Positions 13,700-13,894 of a stretch of 13,894 nt of DNA are shown here, piece after piece. The stretch comes from Alphaproteobacteria bacterium. GTDB taxonomy: Bacteria > Pseudomonadota > Alphaproteobacteria > RF32 > CAG-239. Where the stretch lies: positions 1 to 13,894 of the forward strand of contig DPKR01000048.1 of NCBI GenBank assembly GCA_003542415.1, in the 5' to 3' direction. A model generated the notes under the pieces. It did not search any database, was not told the origin of the DNA, and saw nothing but the letters and a program-made list of their open reading frames with translations. The position numbers and the translations under genes are program-made. Within the stretch, counting starts at the first letter, position 1. Each line of letters begins with the position of its first letter.

Positions 13700-13894
13700 A
13701 TTTGTTGAACCCGAATCGTTTATATACTTTTAAATATATATACTGATATACAGCTTGTTTTGAAGAATATTTTTGCTAATATTTATTTGTTTGGTCCTTT
13801 AAAGATGTTTGTGCACAAAATAAAATGTCGTATTTTCAATGCATTTTATAAAAATAAAAAATTTTTTAATTTTTTTTAAAAAAGGTGTTGACAA
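13700..13894. other. gene-free AT-rich stretch ending in a -35 hexamer
   Basis: No convincing coding frame, RNA gene or repeat is seen on either strand. The longest plus-strand reading from an ATG (13805) gives only about 24 codons, dominated by A and T runs, with no good ribosome site. A perfect TTGACA at 13888-13893, preceded by GGTG, suggests a plus-strand promoter for a gene beyond the window. Confidence 0.5.

Noticed and set aside
1..13894. CRISPR array, prophage, insertion sequence, tRNA or rRNA
   Set aside because: No regularly spaced long repeats, transposase or integrase motifs, terminal inverted repeats, or cloverleaf sequences were seen on either strand.

Overview
The window looks like a chromosomal segment of an AT-rich (low-GC), Gram-negative alphaproteobacterium, probably host-associated. 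This is inferred from gene content, not from a database match. Outer-membrane biology is explicit: a Pal lipoprotein with an OmpA-type peptidoglycan-binding domain, a periplasmic CpoB/YbgF, and a beta-barrel protein ending in Phe. The divergent tadA / rluB-rsmD arrangement and the pal-cpoB-tilS order are also familiar from Alphaproteobacteria.

Left part (36-8286, all minus strand, read right to left). tadA comes first. It is followed by the start of the division and cell wall (dcw) cluster: mraZ, rsmH, ftsL and ftsI, tightly packed with overlaps or 1-12 nt gaps. Instead of murE, the next genes are pal, cpoB and tilS, which normally sit behind tolB. The last gene is a secretion/pilus-type (PilT/GspE/DotB superfamily) ATPase closed by a strong terminator. 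The mraZ promoter is covered by four 10-bp-phased TGGKA repeats, a textbook MraZ autoregulatory operator.

Middle part (8296-11847). A short divergent promoter region separates tadA from rluB-rsmD (plus strand, 4-nt overlap), both acting on rRNA. Next is a 700-codon plus-strand gene for a large, charged, soluble protein of unknown function. It shares a bidirectional terminator with the convergent infC.

Right part (11862-13894). infC (translation initiation factor IF3, minus strand) appears to start at the very rare codon AUA behind a perfect AGGAGG ribosome-binding site. This fits the known autocontrol of IF3 through a non-canonical start codon. Two plus-strand genes for exported proteins follow: a small Thr/His-rich secreted protein and an outer-membrane beta-barrel protein. 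The barrel gene has a near-consensus promoter that would place a stem-loop at the very 5' end of its mRNA. The window ends in an AT-rich gene-free stretch carrying a perfect -35 hexamer for a gene outside the window.

No phage, transposon, CRISPR array, tRNA or rRNA was seen. Most of the window is housekeeping. The parts that stand out are the infC start codon, the mraZ operator, the dcw/tol-pal junction, the secretion-type ATPase and the 700-residue unknown protein.
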